Shown here: piece after piece, positions 42,945-51,558 of the stretch
Position numbering within the stretch: the stretch's first letter is position 1
Layout of the letters: each line of letters begins with the position of its first letter
Notes under the pieces: generated by a model
Databases searched by the model: none
Seen by the model: the letters and a program-made list of their open reading frames with translations, nothing else
What the model was told of the DNA's origin: nothing
Assembly: GCA_964523795.1 (NCBI GenBank)
Contig: CAZGAO010000007.1
Span: 29,851 to 93,850 of the forward strand
DNA: 64,000 nt
Direction of reading: 5' to 3'
Source: SABY01 sp964523795
Lineage (GTDB): Bacteria > Bacteroidota > Bacteroidia > Bacteroidales > 4484-276
Program-made: the position numbers and the translations under genes

Positions 42945-43814
42945 TTATTTTAACAGCTCAGCCATCTTTTTGCCAATATCAGCAGGCGAATCCACCACGT
43001 GAATGCCACACTCGCGCATGATGGCTTTTTTGGCTTCGGCGGTATCGTCCTTGCCGCCGATAATGGCTCCGGCATGTCCCATGGTACGGCCTTTGGGAGC
43101 AGTAGCTCCGGCAATAAATCCTACCACAGGTTTAGTTCCGTTTTCCCGAACATAGTTTGCGGCATCGGCTTCCATGGTTCCGCCAATTTCGCCAATCATA
43201 ACGATGCCTTCCGTTTTGGGATCGTTCATCAACAACTCGATCGCATCTTTGGTAGTGGTGCCAATAATCGGGTCGCCACCAATACCAATGGCGGTGGTTT
43301 GTCCTAGTCCGACTTTTGTCAACTGGTCAACGGCTTCGTAGGTTAAGGTGCCCGAACGGGAAACAATACCCACACGCCCGGGTTGATGAATAAAGCCTGG
43401 CATAATGCCAACCTTAGCTTCGCCTGGAGTTATCACGCCGGGGCAGTTGGGGCCTACCAGCCTGGTATCTTTGCATTTCAGGAATTCTTTTACCGTCATC
43501 ATATCTTTGGTAGGAATGCCTTCGGTGATGCAAACAATCACTTTAATACCCGCATCGGCAGCTTCCATAATGGCATCGGCAGCAAAGGCCGGAGGAACAA
43601 ATATTACCGAAACATCAGCACCGGTGGTGTCAACAGCATCTTTCACCGAATTAAACACGGGTTTGTCTAAGTGCTGCTGTCCGCCCTTGCCCGGCGTAAC
43701 GCCGCCAACCACGTTGGTTCCGTATTCGATCATCTGACTTGCATGAAATGTACCCTCGGTGCCGGTAAAGCCTTGCACTACTACTTTTGAATTTTTATCT
43801 ACCAAGACGCTCAT
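42945..43814 (-). CDS. sucD: Succinyl-CoA synthetase alpha subunit
   Basis: The 289-residue subunit binds CoA and carries the phosphorylated His. The signatures KVVVQGFTGTEGTFHASQMIEYGT, PGVITPGEAKVGIMPG and GHAGAIIGG are all present; the active-site His is in GHAGA. With SucC it interconverts succinyl-CoA and succinate with ATP or GTP formation. sucC is not adjacent, which is common in Bacteroidota. The start at 43814 (MSVLVDK) fits the family; the longer frame includes the promoter. Confidence 0.96.
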   Translation of the reverse strand: MSVLVDKNSKVVVQGFTGTEGTFHASQMIEYGTNVVGGVTPGKGGQQHLDKPVFNSVKDAVDTTGADVSVIFVPPAFAADAIMEAADAGIKVIVCITEGIPTKDMMTVKEFLKCKDTRLVGPNCPGVITPGEAKVGIMPGFIHQPGRVGIVSRSGTLTYEAVDQLTKVGLGQTTAIGIGGDPIIGTTTKDAIELLMNDPKTEGIVMIGEIGGTMEADAANYVRENGTKPVVGFIAGATAPKGRTMGHAGAIIGGKDDTAEAKKAIMRECGIHVVDSPADIGKKMAELLK

Positions 43815-43854
43815 AAGAAATGATTTTATATTTTGAATTTTTTTGACTTGGCCG

Positions 43855-43862
43855 CAAAAGTA
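43855..43862 (-). promoter_or_regulatory. -7 box of sucD
   Basis: CAAAAGTA on the plus strand is TACTTTTG on the minus strand, 40 bases before the sucD ATG. Confidence 0.6.
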
Positions 43863-43909
43863 CATGTTTTAGTTTTTTGATTGGGCAATTAAGGTTTTTT
43901 AAGGCATTT

Positions 43910-44051
43910 GCCCTGTGGGCATCATTTGCCCTGCGGGCGTAATTGATTGTAATATGCTTCGCGTAATTTGCGCTTCGCGCGTAATCCCGAAAATTAGAAA
44001 ATTTTCGAGGATGTTCGAAAAACCAGAAATTTTCGATTTCATAGTTTTTCG
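43910..44051. repeat. Array of short hairpins
   Basis: In order: GCCCTGTGGGC (43910), GCCCTGCGGGC (43928), GCTTCGC-type stems with GCGCTTCGCGC (43970), CGAAAATT/AATTTTCG (43988-44007) and CGAAAAAC/GTTTTTCG with an inner GAAAT/ATTTC stem (44016-44051). Spacers such as GGCGTAATT and CGCGTAAT repeat. The last two stems match the modular family at 275-310 and inside type B elements. It is non-coding and fills the gap between sucD and marR. Confidence 0.75.
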
Positions 44052-44194
44052 GCATTGATGGTAAATTGTAGTAATTGATGATCAAATGAAGTAGGTCGGA
44101 AAAGTAAAGGATTTTCAGTTTATCTTAATTTTTCGGGTTTACCACTTTCCCATCAATTTCATTATGCTTTTACTGTTTTGTGTCATATTTTAAT

Positions 44195-44230
44195 TAGTTT
44201 TGTACACTTAATGAACTATTCATTAAGTGT
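44195..44230 (+). promoter_or_regulatory. marR promoter with a perfect operator palindrome
   Basis: TAGTTTTG (44195-44202) fits the -7 box. It is followed one base later by ACACTTAATGAA-CTA-TTCATTAAGTGT (44204-44230), a perfect 12+3+12 palindrome placed exactly over the expected transcription start. The size suits a MarR dimer, so autorepression by the following gene is likely. Confidence 0.8.
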
Positions 44231-44262
44231 AATAATATTTTGAATGGAAAAGAAATCACATT

Positions 44263-44718
44263 ATGAGCAAGGCAGATCTTAAAAGGCTTTTGATGGATAT
44301 TCCAATCAAGTTGTGCAGGACGATGGATCATCAGTTTGTTAAATCAATTTTGAAGGATTTAGAAATTAATTTTTCGCAACAGCATTATACAATTTTGAAC
44401 TTGCTGGAAGAACAGGAGCATTTATACCTTACTGAGTTTGTTGATATATTGGGGATTACAAAATCTCAGATGACTGCATTAATCGACAAGCTGATAAAAA
44501 TGGGCTATGTAAATCGTAATAATGACATTAATGACCGAAGAAAAATTTATGTATCCACAACCGAAGAAGGCAAAAAAATAACGAGTCAGATCAATACCGC
44601 CATCAACTTAAAAATCGACAATCATTTAAGCGAACTAAGTAAAAAGGATTCGGACGTTTTAGAAAATGGTTTATTGATACTTCAAGAATTATGTAAAAAT
44701 TGTAATAATGAAAAATAA
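44263..44718 (+). CDS. MarR family transcriptional regulator
   Basis: The 151-residue product has the MarR winged-helix fold: LEEQEHLYLTEFVDILGITKSQMTALIDKLIKMGYV (helix-turn-helix, about 50-85), a wing NDINDRRKIYVSTTEEGKK with the DxRxx signature, and helical dimerisation ends. It very probably binds the palindrome in its own promoter and controls the next gene, with which it overlaps by one base (TAATG). Ligand unknown; oxidants or aromatic compounds are typical for the family. Confidence 0.9.
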   Translation: MSKADLKRLLMDIPIKLCRTMDHQFVKSILKDLEINFSQQHYTILNLLEEQEHLYLTEFVDILGITKSQMTALIDKLIKMGYVNRNNDINDRRKIYVSTTEEGKKITSQINTAINLKIDNHLSELSKKDSDVLENGLLILQELCKNCNNEK

Positions 44719-45371
44719 TGAAAAAGGATATCGTATTACCTGAAGCTATTAGCTCGCGAGTTGAGTTTAAACGGAAGTTTAGTTTATGGGAACTGTATCG
44801 CTCCCTTGTATTCGCCCCACGAGCCGCGATGAAGATGGCTGGAAATAATAAAAGTAAATTAGTTGACCCGCATTTTGTGGAACGTTTGCAACTGGCAGTT
44901 ACCGAAGTAAATGGCTGCGCTGCCTGCTCGTATCAACACACCAAAATGGCTTTGAGCCAGGGCATGAGCAACGATGAAATCAGCAGTTTCCTTAGTGGTG
45001 GCGACATTTTTATTAAGCCCGAAGAAGCCAAAGCCATAATGTTTGCCCAGCATTTCGCGGATGCACGAGGCTATCCTAAGCAATACACCTACGATTCGAT
45101 TGTAAAAGAATATGGCGAAAAAGAAGCAGAAATTATCCTTTCGGCCTGTCAAACAATGATTGCAGGCAACATGTATGGAATTCCATACAGCGCGTTTCAG
45201 TCGCGGCTCAAAGGAAAACCCTACAAGGATAGCAACTTGTTTTATGAATTGGGAATGCTTACCGCCGGCATCCTTTGTTTGCCCCTTGCAATAATTCATA
45301 CATTGCTAAGAGCTTTGATAGGTTTATCCAACAAAAGAATGGACAAAAGCAAGGATGAAAATACCGGATAA
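44718..45371 (+). CDS. AhpD-like carboxymuconolactone decarboxylase family protein
   Basis: The 217-residue product contains the AhpD/CMD core with the redox motif CAACSYQH (Cys67, Cys70, His74), as in AhpD and related peroxidase-like or disulfide reductases. It has a C-terminal hydrophobic segment (LGMLTAGILCLPLAIIHTLL), which may anchor it to the membrane; that extension is uncommon in AhpD. It is translationally coupled to marR. Together they look like a small stress-response unit in which the regulator controls the enzyme. Confidence 0.85.
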   Translation: MKKDIVLPEAISSRVEFKRKFSLWELYRSLVFAPRAAMKMAGNNKSKLVDPHFVERLQLAVTEVNGCAACSYQHTKMALSQGMSNDEISSFLSGGDIFIKPEEAKAIMFAQHFADARGYPKQYTYDSIVKEYGEKEAEIILSACQTMIAGNMYGIPYSAFQSRLKGKPYKDSNLFYELGMLTAGILCLPLAIIHTLLRALIGLSNKRMDKSKDENTG

Positions 45372-45403
45372 AAGACTTACATTTGCTGCAAATATTGCAG
45401 AGA

Positions 45404-46165
45404 ATGAAAATAAGCGATCGAAAATATTTTGAAGCATACCAGCAAGCTGTCGGATTTGAAATTCCCGAATTAATTCGGAACTATGATTTTTCGGAAAACA
45501 AGGGTTGCTTTGATTATTTAACAAAATCTTCCGCCGTTTATTCATCCAACATCGAAGGAAACTGCATCGACCTCAACTCCTTTATGAATTATCAAATGAA
45601 TAATGATAAATTCAAAATTGGGAAGGAAATACAGGAAATCGAGGATTTGATTGATGCCTACGAGTTTGCCCAAAGCAATCCATTAAATGAGAAGAATGTT
45701 TTGCAATGCCATAAAATATTCTCCACAACATTGCTGATTAAAAGCAAGCGAGGAAAATACCGAATGGAACAAGTGGGCGTGTTTAGCAAATCAGGCTTGG
45801 CGTATTTGGCCCTTGAGCCTGAATTTGTGGATAAAGAAATGAAATCATTTTTCCTGGATATTGAAGAACTTGTTTCCTCAGAACTTACCGAGACCGAAGT
45901 TTTTTATTTCGCTTCACTGATTCATCTGCGATTCGCCCATATTCATCCTTTCAGAGATGGTAACGGACGTGCAGCCCGATTGATGGAAAAATGGTTTGTA
46001 GTCGAAAAGCTGGGTCGTGATTTCTGGAAAATCCCATCAGAAGAATATTACAAAGAAAATCAGGCCGCTTACTATTCAGCAATAAATCTGGGTGTTAATT
46101 TTTATGAACTCAATTATGATAAATGCCTCCCTTTCCTTGCGATGCTTCCAAATTGTCTGAGATAA
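45404..46165 (+). CDS. Fic domain protein (AMPylase type)
   Basis: The 253-residue product has the Fic motif HPFRDGNGRAAR with catalytic His181, which transfers AMP or another moiety to target proteins. An N-terminal inhibitory helix with the (S/T)xxxE(G/N) pattern is visible as SSNIEG (Ser47, Glu51, Gly52), so it should be self-inhibited (class II). The ATG at 45404 is preferred; a TTG seven codons upstream is less likely. It follows the ahpD-like gene by 32 bases and may be in the same transcript, but the functional link is unclear. Confidence 0.88.
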   Translation: MKISDRKYFEAYQQAVGFEIPELIRNYDFSENKGCFDYLTKSSAVYSSNIEGNCIDLNSFMNYQMNNDKFKIGKEIQEIEDLIDAYEFAQSNPLNEKNVLQCHKIFSTTLLIKSKRGKYRMEQVGVFSKSGLAYLALEPEFVDKEMKSFFLDIEELVSSELTETEVFYFASLIHLRFAHIHPFRDGNGRAARLMEKWFVVEKLGRDFWKIPSEEYYKENQAAYYSAINLGVNFYELNYDKCLPFLAMLPNCLR

Positions 46166-46278
46166 AAATGTTGCTCTAATCCACCTCAATTTCCCTTTCA
46201 TGACAAGCCATCTGGAAAACAGATATTTTAAATCATTTTAAATAAGGCATAGATGCGTGTTTTTTAACTTATGTTTAT

Positions 46279-46286
46279 AATTTTGC
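46279..46286 (+). promoter_or_regulatory. -7 box of the rnf operon
   Basis: TAATTTTG fits TAnnTTTG and lies 94 bases before the rnfB start, the only candidate in the gap. A good AAAAGGAG ribosome site is at 46368-46375. Confidence 0.55.
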
Positions 46287-46380
46287 CCCTCGTGAATCGT
46301 GGGTGCTCTATTAAAAAGTGAGCCATCCAATTTCGTTAATTGAATACACAATTCGGATTTAACATAAAAAGGAGCAAATC

Positions 46381-47304
46381 GTGAATGATGTAATGATTTA
46401 TGCAGTAATATCGCTCAGTGCCATCGGCGTAGCGGCTGCCGTGATCTTGTATTTTGTTGCACAAAAATTTAAAGTAATCGAAGATCCGCGCATCGATGCC
46501 GTGGAAGAAGTAGTTCCCGGTGCCAACTGCGGCGGCTGCGGTTATGCCGGTTGCAGGGCTTTTTCGGAGGCCATCGTAAAAAGCGGCACACTCGAAGGCT
46601 TTAACTGTCCGGTTGGCGGCAACGCTACCATGGCCTTAGTTGCAAAAATTATGGGATTGGAACCGGAGGAAAAAGAGCCGATGATTGCGGTATTGCGCTG
46701 CAACGGTTCGCGTCAAAACGCGCCTCAAAAAATTAATTACGAGGGTGCCGCCACCTGTGGCTTTGCTCACGGGCTTTATTCGGGCGAAAGCGGCTGCCCC
46801 TTTGGTTGCCTCGGATTGGGCGACTGCGTGGAGGTTTGCGATTTTGATGCCCTGTACATGGACAAAGAAACCGGACTTCCGGTAGTAGTTGCCGATAATT
46901 GTGTAGCGTGTAATGCTTGCGTAACGCAGTGCCCGCGTAATATTTTCGAGCTACGTCCAAAGGGTAAAAAAGACCGCCGCATCCACGTGGCCTGTATCAA
47001 CAAAGAAAAGGGAGCTCCCGCCAAGAAAAATTGCGAGGTGGCTTGCATTGGCTGCGGAAAGTGTGTTAAAGCCTGTCCCTTCGATGCCATAACCTTGGTT
47101 AACAACCTGGCCTACATCGACTACGACAAGTGCAAGCTCTGCCGCAAATGTGTGCCCGAATGTCCCACAAATGCGATCCACGAGCTAAACTTCCCGCCAC
47201 GCAAGCCCAAGCCCGAAAAAACTGAGGATAAGCCAGCCACGCCGGCTCCTGCTCCCGAAAAAGTAAAAGAGCCTGTGCTTGCCCAACCCAGCGAAAATAA
47301 ATAG
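46381..47304 (+). CDS. rnfB: Rnf complex iron-sulfur subunit RnfB
   Basis: The 307-residue subunit has an N-terminal membrane helix, the CGGCGYAGC 4Fe-4S domain around residue 57 and several ferredoxin-type clusters (CVACNACVTQCP, CIGCGKCVKACP, CKLCRKCVPECP), ending in a Pro/Glu-rich tail. It takes electrons from reduced ferredoxin and passes them on to the other Rnf subunits. It starts at GTG, with AGGAG seven bases upstream. It heads the six-gene operon rnfBCDGEA, which couples ferredoxin oxidation by NAD+ to Na+ or H+ export. Confidence 0.95.
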   Translation: MNDVMIYAVISLSAIGVAAAVILYFVAQKFKVIEDPRIDAVEEVVPGANCGGCGYAGCRAFSEAIVKSGTLEGFNCPVGGNATMALVAKIMGLEPEEKEPMIAVLRCNGSRQNAPQKINYEGAATCGFAHGLYSGESGCPFGCLGLGDCVEVCDFDALYMDKETGLPVVVADNCVACNACVTQCPRNIFELRPKGKKDRRIHVACINKEKGAPAKKNCEVACIGCGKCVKACPFDAITLVNNLAYIDYDKCKLCRKCVPECPTNAIHELNFPPRKPKPEKTEDKPATPAPAPEKVKEPVLAQPSENK

Positions 47305-47331
47305 TGATTACAGATTTCAATACACAAACTA

Positions 47332-48669
47332 ATGATATTGAAAACATTTAAACTTGGAGGTGTTCATCCACCCGAAAATAAATTCTCGGCCTCCGCAGCT
47401 ATCGAAACCCTGCCGATTCCCAAACGGGTTTTTATCCCCATCTCGCAGCATCTCGGTGCTCCGGCTACCCTTGTGGTGAATCGTGGGGACGTGGTAAAAA
47501 CCGGCCAGCTCATTGCTAAAAGCTCCGGCTTTATCTCGGCCAATATTCACTCGTCGGTGAGCGGAAAAATATTTAAAATCGACAACGTCATGGATCAGTC
47601 GGGCTACAAACGCACGGCTGTAATTATCGATACTACCGATGACCAATGGGCAGAAGGCATTGATGCCTCCGCAGATTTGATGCCCGAAATAACGCTATCC
47701 AAACAGGAGATTATCCAGCGCATCAACGACATGGGCATCGTAGGCCTTGGTGGTGCTACCTTTCCTACCTTTGTAAAAATGATGGTGCCCGAAGGCAAAA
47801 AAGCCGAGTACCTTATTATTAATGGTGTGGAATGCGAACCTTATCTTACCTCCGACCACCGCCTGATGCTCGAAAAAGGGGAGGAGATGCTCATTGGCAT
47901 CACGATCCTGATGAAAGCCCTGGGTGTGGAAAAAGCCATGATTGGTATCGAAAATAATAAGCCCGATGCTATCGAACATCTCAACACTTTGTGTCAAAAG
48001 TATAAAGGCATCACGGTACATGCTTTAAAAGTAAAATATCCGCAGGGTGGCGAAAAACAACTCATCAAGGCTCTGACCGGTCGTGAGGTGCCTTCGGGAA
48101 AGCTGCCCATCGAAACCGGCTGTGTGGTGGATAATGTGGGTACAGCCTTCGCAGTTTACGAGGCAGTGCAAAAGAATAAACCCCTCATCGAGCGGGTGGT
48201 AACCGTTACCGGAAAGGCTGCCAAAAAACCTTCCAATTTGATGGTAAGAGTAGGAACACCCATCAGCGAACTGATAGCACACGCCGGCGGCCTGCCCGAA
48301 AACCTGGGTAAGGTAATTGGTGGCGGCCCCATGATGGGCAAGGCATTGATGTCGGTGGAAGCTCCAATCGTAAAGGGCTCATCGGGAATATTACTCGTAC
48401 CCGAAGAAGAAGCCCACCGCACGGCAGTAAAAACATGCATCCGTTGTGGCCGTTGCATCTCGGTTTGTCCCATGGGTTTGGAGCCCTATTTGCTGGCTCA
48501 GGAAGTAAAGCAGGAATTGTGGGAACGCGCCGAAAAAGACAAGATTATGGATTGCATCGAATGTGGCTCCTGCCATTTTACTTGTCCCTCAGGCAGGCCA
48601 TTGCTTGATTTCGTCAGGCTTGGAAAAACCAAAGTAGGTCAAATGATCAGAACAAGAGGAAAAAATTAA
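47332..48669 (+). CDS. rnfC: Rnf complex subunit RnfC
   Basis: The 445-residue subunit carries the NADH/FMN-binding fold of the NqrF/NuoF type (GLGGATFPTFVKM, INGVECEPYLTSDHRLML) and two 4Fe-4S clusters (CIRCGRCISVCP and CIECGSCHFTCPSG) near the C-terminus. It is the NAD+-reducing end of the complex on the cytoplasmic face. It follows rnfB by 27 bases and precedes rnfD by three. Confidence 0.96.
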   Translation: MILKTFKLGGVHPPENKFSASAAIETLPIPKRVFIPISQHLGAPATLVVNRGDVVKTGQLIAKSSGFISANIHSSVSGKIFKIDNVMDQSGYKRTAVIIDTTDDQWAEGIDASADLMPEITLSKQEIIQRINDMGIVGLGGATFPTFVKMMVPEGKKAEYLIINGVECEPYLTSDHRLMLEKGEEMLIGITILMKALGVEKAMIGIENNKPDAIEHLNTLCQKYKGITVHALKVKYPQGGEKQLIKALTGREVPSGKLPIETGCVVDNVGTAFAVYEAVQKNKPLIERVVTVTGKAAKKPSNLMVRVGTPISELIAHAGGLPENLGKVIGGGPMMGKALMSVEAPIVKGSSGILLVPEEEAHRTAVKTCIRCGRCISVCPMGLEPYLLAQEVKQELWERAEKDKIMDCIECGSCHFTCPSGRPLLDFVRLGKTKVGQMIRTRGKN

Positions 48670-48672
48670 ACT

Positions 48673-49680
48673 ATGGATACTTTACTTACCATTTCGGGGT
48701 CACCCCACGTGCATAGCAGCGCATCGGTACGCAAAATCATGTTTACCGTGTTTTATGCCATGATCCCTGCCATGCTGGTCTCGTTTTACTTTTTCGGACT
48801 TGATGCAGTGCGCTTGATGGCCATCTCGGTGGCAGCCTGCATCGCCGTCGAATATTTTATTCAACGCTACATCATCAAAGGCGATCTTACCATCAACGAT
48901 GGCTCGGCTATCGTAACGGGCGTTTTGCTGGCTTTTAATGTGCCCACCAATTTGCCTGCACATATCATTATTATCGGTGCCATCGTTTCTATCGGCATTG
49001 CCAAAATGGCCTTTGGCGGGATAGGAAAAAATCCTTTCAACCCTGCTTTGGTAGGACGGGTTTTCTTGTTGCTCTCTTTTCCGGTGGCCATGACCAGTTG
49101 GCCGGTGCCGGAAGCCAATTTCCCCACTGCGCTTGCCGATGTTATTACCGGCCCCACGCCGCTCGGAATTCTCAAAGAAGGCGTTGATTTGTCGAAAGGA
49201 CAAACCGTGCAGGAAGTAATGAAAGAAATCCCCGGCTACCTCGATTTGATGCTTGGTCGCCAGGGAGGCTCGATGGGCGAGATGTCGGCCATAGCTCTTT
49301 TGTTGGGTGCGCTCTATATGTTTTTCCGCAAGGTCATCACCTGGCATATCCCGGTTGCCTACCTGGTTTCGGCTGTTGGTTTTGCGGCCATTATGTGGGT
49401 CATCGACCCTAACCAATATGCCAATCCACTTTTCCACCTGCTTACCGGCGGTTTGATGCTGGGCATTTTCTATATGGCCACCGATATGGTGAGTTCGCCC
49501 ATGTCGTCCACAGGTATGATTGTTTACGGGATTGGCTGCGGCGTAATAACGATGGTCATCCGTTTCTGGGGTGCCTACCCTGAGGGTGTATCCTTTGCTA
49601 TTCTTATTATGAATGCCTTTGCTCCTTTAATTAATAATCTGTTTAAACCCAAACGCTTTGGCGTGATAAAAGCGGCGTAA
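48673..49680 (+). CDS. rnfD: Rnf complex membrane subunit RnfD
   Basis: The 335-residue NqrB/RnfD-type membrane protein has about nine helices. Conserved stretches are SPHVHSSASVRKIM, DGSAIVTGVLLAFNVPTN, GGIGKNPFNPALVGRVFLL and TDMVSSPMSSTGMIVYGIGCG. It carries a covalent flavin in characterised homologues; the probable attachment region is GRQGGSMGEMS near residue 197. It is part of the ion-translocating core, directly downstream of rnfC. Confidence 0.95.
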   Translation: MDTLLTISGSPHVHSSASVRKIMFTVFYAMIPAMLVSFYFFGLDAVRLMAISVAACIAVEYFIQRYIIKGDLTINDGSAIVTGVLLAFNVPTNLPAHIIIIGAIVSIGIAKMAFGGIGKNPFNPALVGRVFLLLSFPVAMTSWPVPEANFPTALADVITGPTPLGILKEGVDLSKGQTVQEVMKEIPGYLDLMLGRQGGSMGEMSAIALLLGALYMFFRKVITWHIPVAYLVSAVGFAAIMWVIDPNQYANPLFHLLTGGLMLGIFYMATDMVSSPMSSTGMIVYGIGCGVITMVIRFWGAYPEGVSFAILIMNAFAPLINNLFKPKRFGVIKAA

Positions 49681-49753
49681 ATGCTGATAAAGATTGAATT
49701 TGCAGAAATTATTTTTATTAAAAATATTGTAGCCTCTAAATATTAATAAAGCT

Positions 49754-50326
49754 ATGGCTAAAAAAGAATCAACATTTTCGAATATGTTTCTTACGCTGCT
49801 CATCGTAACTGCCATTTCATCATTGGCGGCCAGCGGCGTTTACAATCTTACCAAAGAGCCTATTGCCGAGGTACAGCGGCTCAAGCAGCAAAAGGCCATC
49901 GAGCAGGTAATGCCGGGTTTTACAAAATATGACAGGCAGGCAGTGATGCCGCAGAATGGTGGCGATTCGTTGATATTTTTCAAAGGTTTTACCGATGAAA
50001 AGCCCATTGGCTTTGCCGTTAACACCTACACTAACGAGGGATACAGTGGCTTGATTAAACTTATGGTGGGTTTTCAGCCTGATGGAACCATAAGCAATAT
50101 TGAAGTTTTAGAACAAAAGGAAACACCAGGGCTTGGGACAAAAATGGCCACCAACTGGAAAGATCAGTTTATGGGTAAAAATCCGGCCAATTTTAATCTC
50201 GCTGTCAAGAAAGATGGAGGGGATGTGGATGCAATTACTGCGGCAACCATTACCTCGCGTGCTTTTTGCGATGCTGTTCAGCGTGCTTACGATACACGCG
50301 CAACCATTGAAAACGATAACAATTAG
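49754..50326 (+). CDS. rnfG: Rnf complex flavoprotein RnfG
   Basis: The 190-residue subunit has an N-terminal membrane anchor and an FMN-binding domain. The flavinylation motif appears as DAITAATITS around residue 160, where the Thr corresponds to the S/TGAT attachment site. KETPGLGTKM precedes it. A 73-base AT-rich gap separates it from rnfD. It conducts electrons between the iron-sulfur and membrane subunits. Confidence 0.94.
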   Translation: MAKKESTFSNMFLTLLIVTAISSLAASGVYNLTKEPIAEVQRLKQQKAIEQVMPGFTKYDRQAVMPQNGGDSLIFFKGFTDEKPIGFAVNTYTNEGYSGLIKLMVGFQPDGTISNIEVLEQKETPGLGTKMATNWKDQFMGKNPANFNLAVKKDGGDVDAITAATITSRAFCDAVQRAYDTRATIENDNN

Positions 50327-50337
50327 GAGGGGAAAAA

Positions 50338-50922
50338 ATGACACAGGTACAAAATTTTACTAAGGGATTTTTTAAAGAAAATGCGGTTTTCGTGATGCTG
50401 CTTGGGATGTGTCCGGCTCTGGCCGTTACCAGCTCGGCCATCAATGGCATGGGCATGGGGCTGGCTACCACTTTTGTTTTGGTGATGTCGAACATTGTTA
50501 TTTCGCTCATCAAAAATGTGGTTCCTGCCAAGGTGCGTATTCCCACCTTTATCGTGGTAATTGCATCCTTTGTTACTATCGTCGATTTAATTATGGCCGG
50601 TTATGCACCCGCCTTGCACGAGCAGCTGGGTATCTTTATTCCGCTCATCGTGGTTAACTGCGTAGTTTTGGGGCGTGCCGAAGCCTTTGCCTCCAAAAAT
50701 AACGTGCTATCCTCTATCCTCGATGGCTTGGGCATGGGGCTGGGTTTTGCCATGGCACTAACCATTTTGGGTATGGTTCGCGAAATATTGGGCAACCTGT
50801 CAGTCTTTGGTTTTAAATTTGCTCAGGGCGATGGTATCCTTGTATTCATTCTTTCACCCGGAGCCTTTATCGCCCTTGGCTTCCTGATTGCTTTGATTAA
50901 CAAATTATCCAAAAAAGCTTAA
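50338..50922 (+). CDS. rnfE: Rnf complex membrane subunit RnfE
   Basis: The 194-residue NqrD/RnfE protein has six helices with the paired motifs LGMCPALAVTSSAINGMGMG and FIPLIVVNCVVLGRAEAFAS. With RnfA it forms the symmetric core that holds an iron-sulfur centre and moves ions in characterised complexes. It starts with ATG, preceded by GGAGG (50327-50331). Confidence 0.96.
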   Translation: MTQVQNFTKGFFKENAVFVMLLGMCPALAVTSSAINGMGMGLATTFVLVMSNIVISLIKNVVPAKVRIPTFIVVIASFVTIVDLIMAGYAPALHEQLGIFIPLIVVNCVVLGRAEAFASKNNVLSSILDGLGMGLGFAMALTILGMVREILGNLSVFGFKFAQGDGILVFILSPGAFIALGFLIALINKLSKKA

Positions 50923-50932
50923 AAAAAACGAC

Positions 50933-51511
50933 ATGGAATATATCATTATCATTATCGGTTCTGTTTTGGTGAGCAACATTGTGCTGGCCAACTTTTTGGG
51001 AATATGTCCATTTCTTGGTGTGTCAGGAAAAATCTCCACAGCCGCCGGAATGAGTGGTGCGGTATTGTTTGTAATGACAGTGGCCGCCATCGTTACCTGG
51101 CTTATCCAAAATTATATTCTCGATCCATTTAACCTGGGATTCCTGCAGACCATATCTTTTATTTTGGTTATTGCCTCACTGGTGCAGGTGGTCGAGATCA
51201 TCCTCAAAAAAGTAAGTCCTCCCTTATATCAGGCACTCGGTGTTTTTCTTCCGCTTATCACCACCAACTGCGCCATCATGGGCGTAGCCTTATTGGTTGT
51301 TCAAAAAGAATATAATCTTTTAGAAGGAACTGTTTATGCTATCGGTAATTCAATCGGTTTTGCCCTGGCGTTGGTTTTGTTTGCCGGCCTGCGCGAGCAT
51401 CTCGAGCTAATGGAAGTGCCCAAAGGAATGCGCGGTATGCCCATCGCCCTGATAGTTGCCGGAATCCTTTCGATGGCATTTTTTGGTTTCGCCGGTTTGG
51501 TGGATTTTTAA
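50933..51511 (+). CDS. rnfA: Rnf complex membrane subunit RnfA
   Basis: The 192-residue NqrE/RnfA protein has six helices, NIVLANFLGICPFLGVSG and VFLPLITTNCAIMGVALL being the inverted partner motifs of RnfE. Each carries a Cys that contributes to the shared cluster. It is the last gene of the operon and is followed by a dispersed palindrome that may terminate transcription. Confidence 0.96.
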   Translation: MEYIIIIIGSVLVSNIVLANFLGICPFLGVSGKISTAAGMSGAVLFVMTVAAIVTWLIQNYILDPFNLGFLQTISFILVIASLVQVVEIILKKVSPPLYQALGVFLPLITTNCAIMGVALLVVQKEYNLLEGTVYAIGNSIGFALALVLFAGLREHLELMEVPKGMRGMPIALIVAGILSMAFFGFAGLVDF

Positions 51512-51525
51512 AAAGGTTCAGTGTA

Positions 51526-51558
51526 AGTAATAGCATGGCTTCGAGCCATCCTATGACT
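51526..51558. repeat. Intergenic palindrome between convergent genes
   Basis: Arms AGTAATAGCATGGCT and AGCCATCCTATGACT (two mismatches) around TCG. It lies 14 bases after rnfA and overlaps the TAG stop of the convergent gene (51557-51559), as at 12570. Confidence 0.8.

Noticed and set aside
43795..44085. 96-codon minus-strand frame
   Set aside because: Its Ala/Asn/Arg-rich repeats (YARSANYAKHIT, YARRANDAHRAN) are translations of the hairpin array, and it overlaps the sucD start.
46733..47347. Long frames opposite rnfB and rnfC
   Set aside because: Shadow frames on the opposite strand of well-supported genes; no domains.
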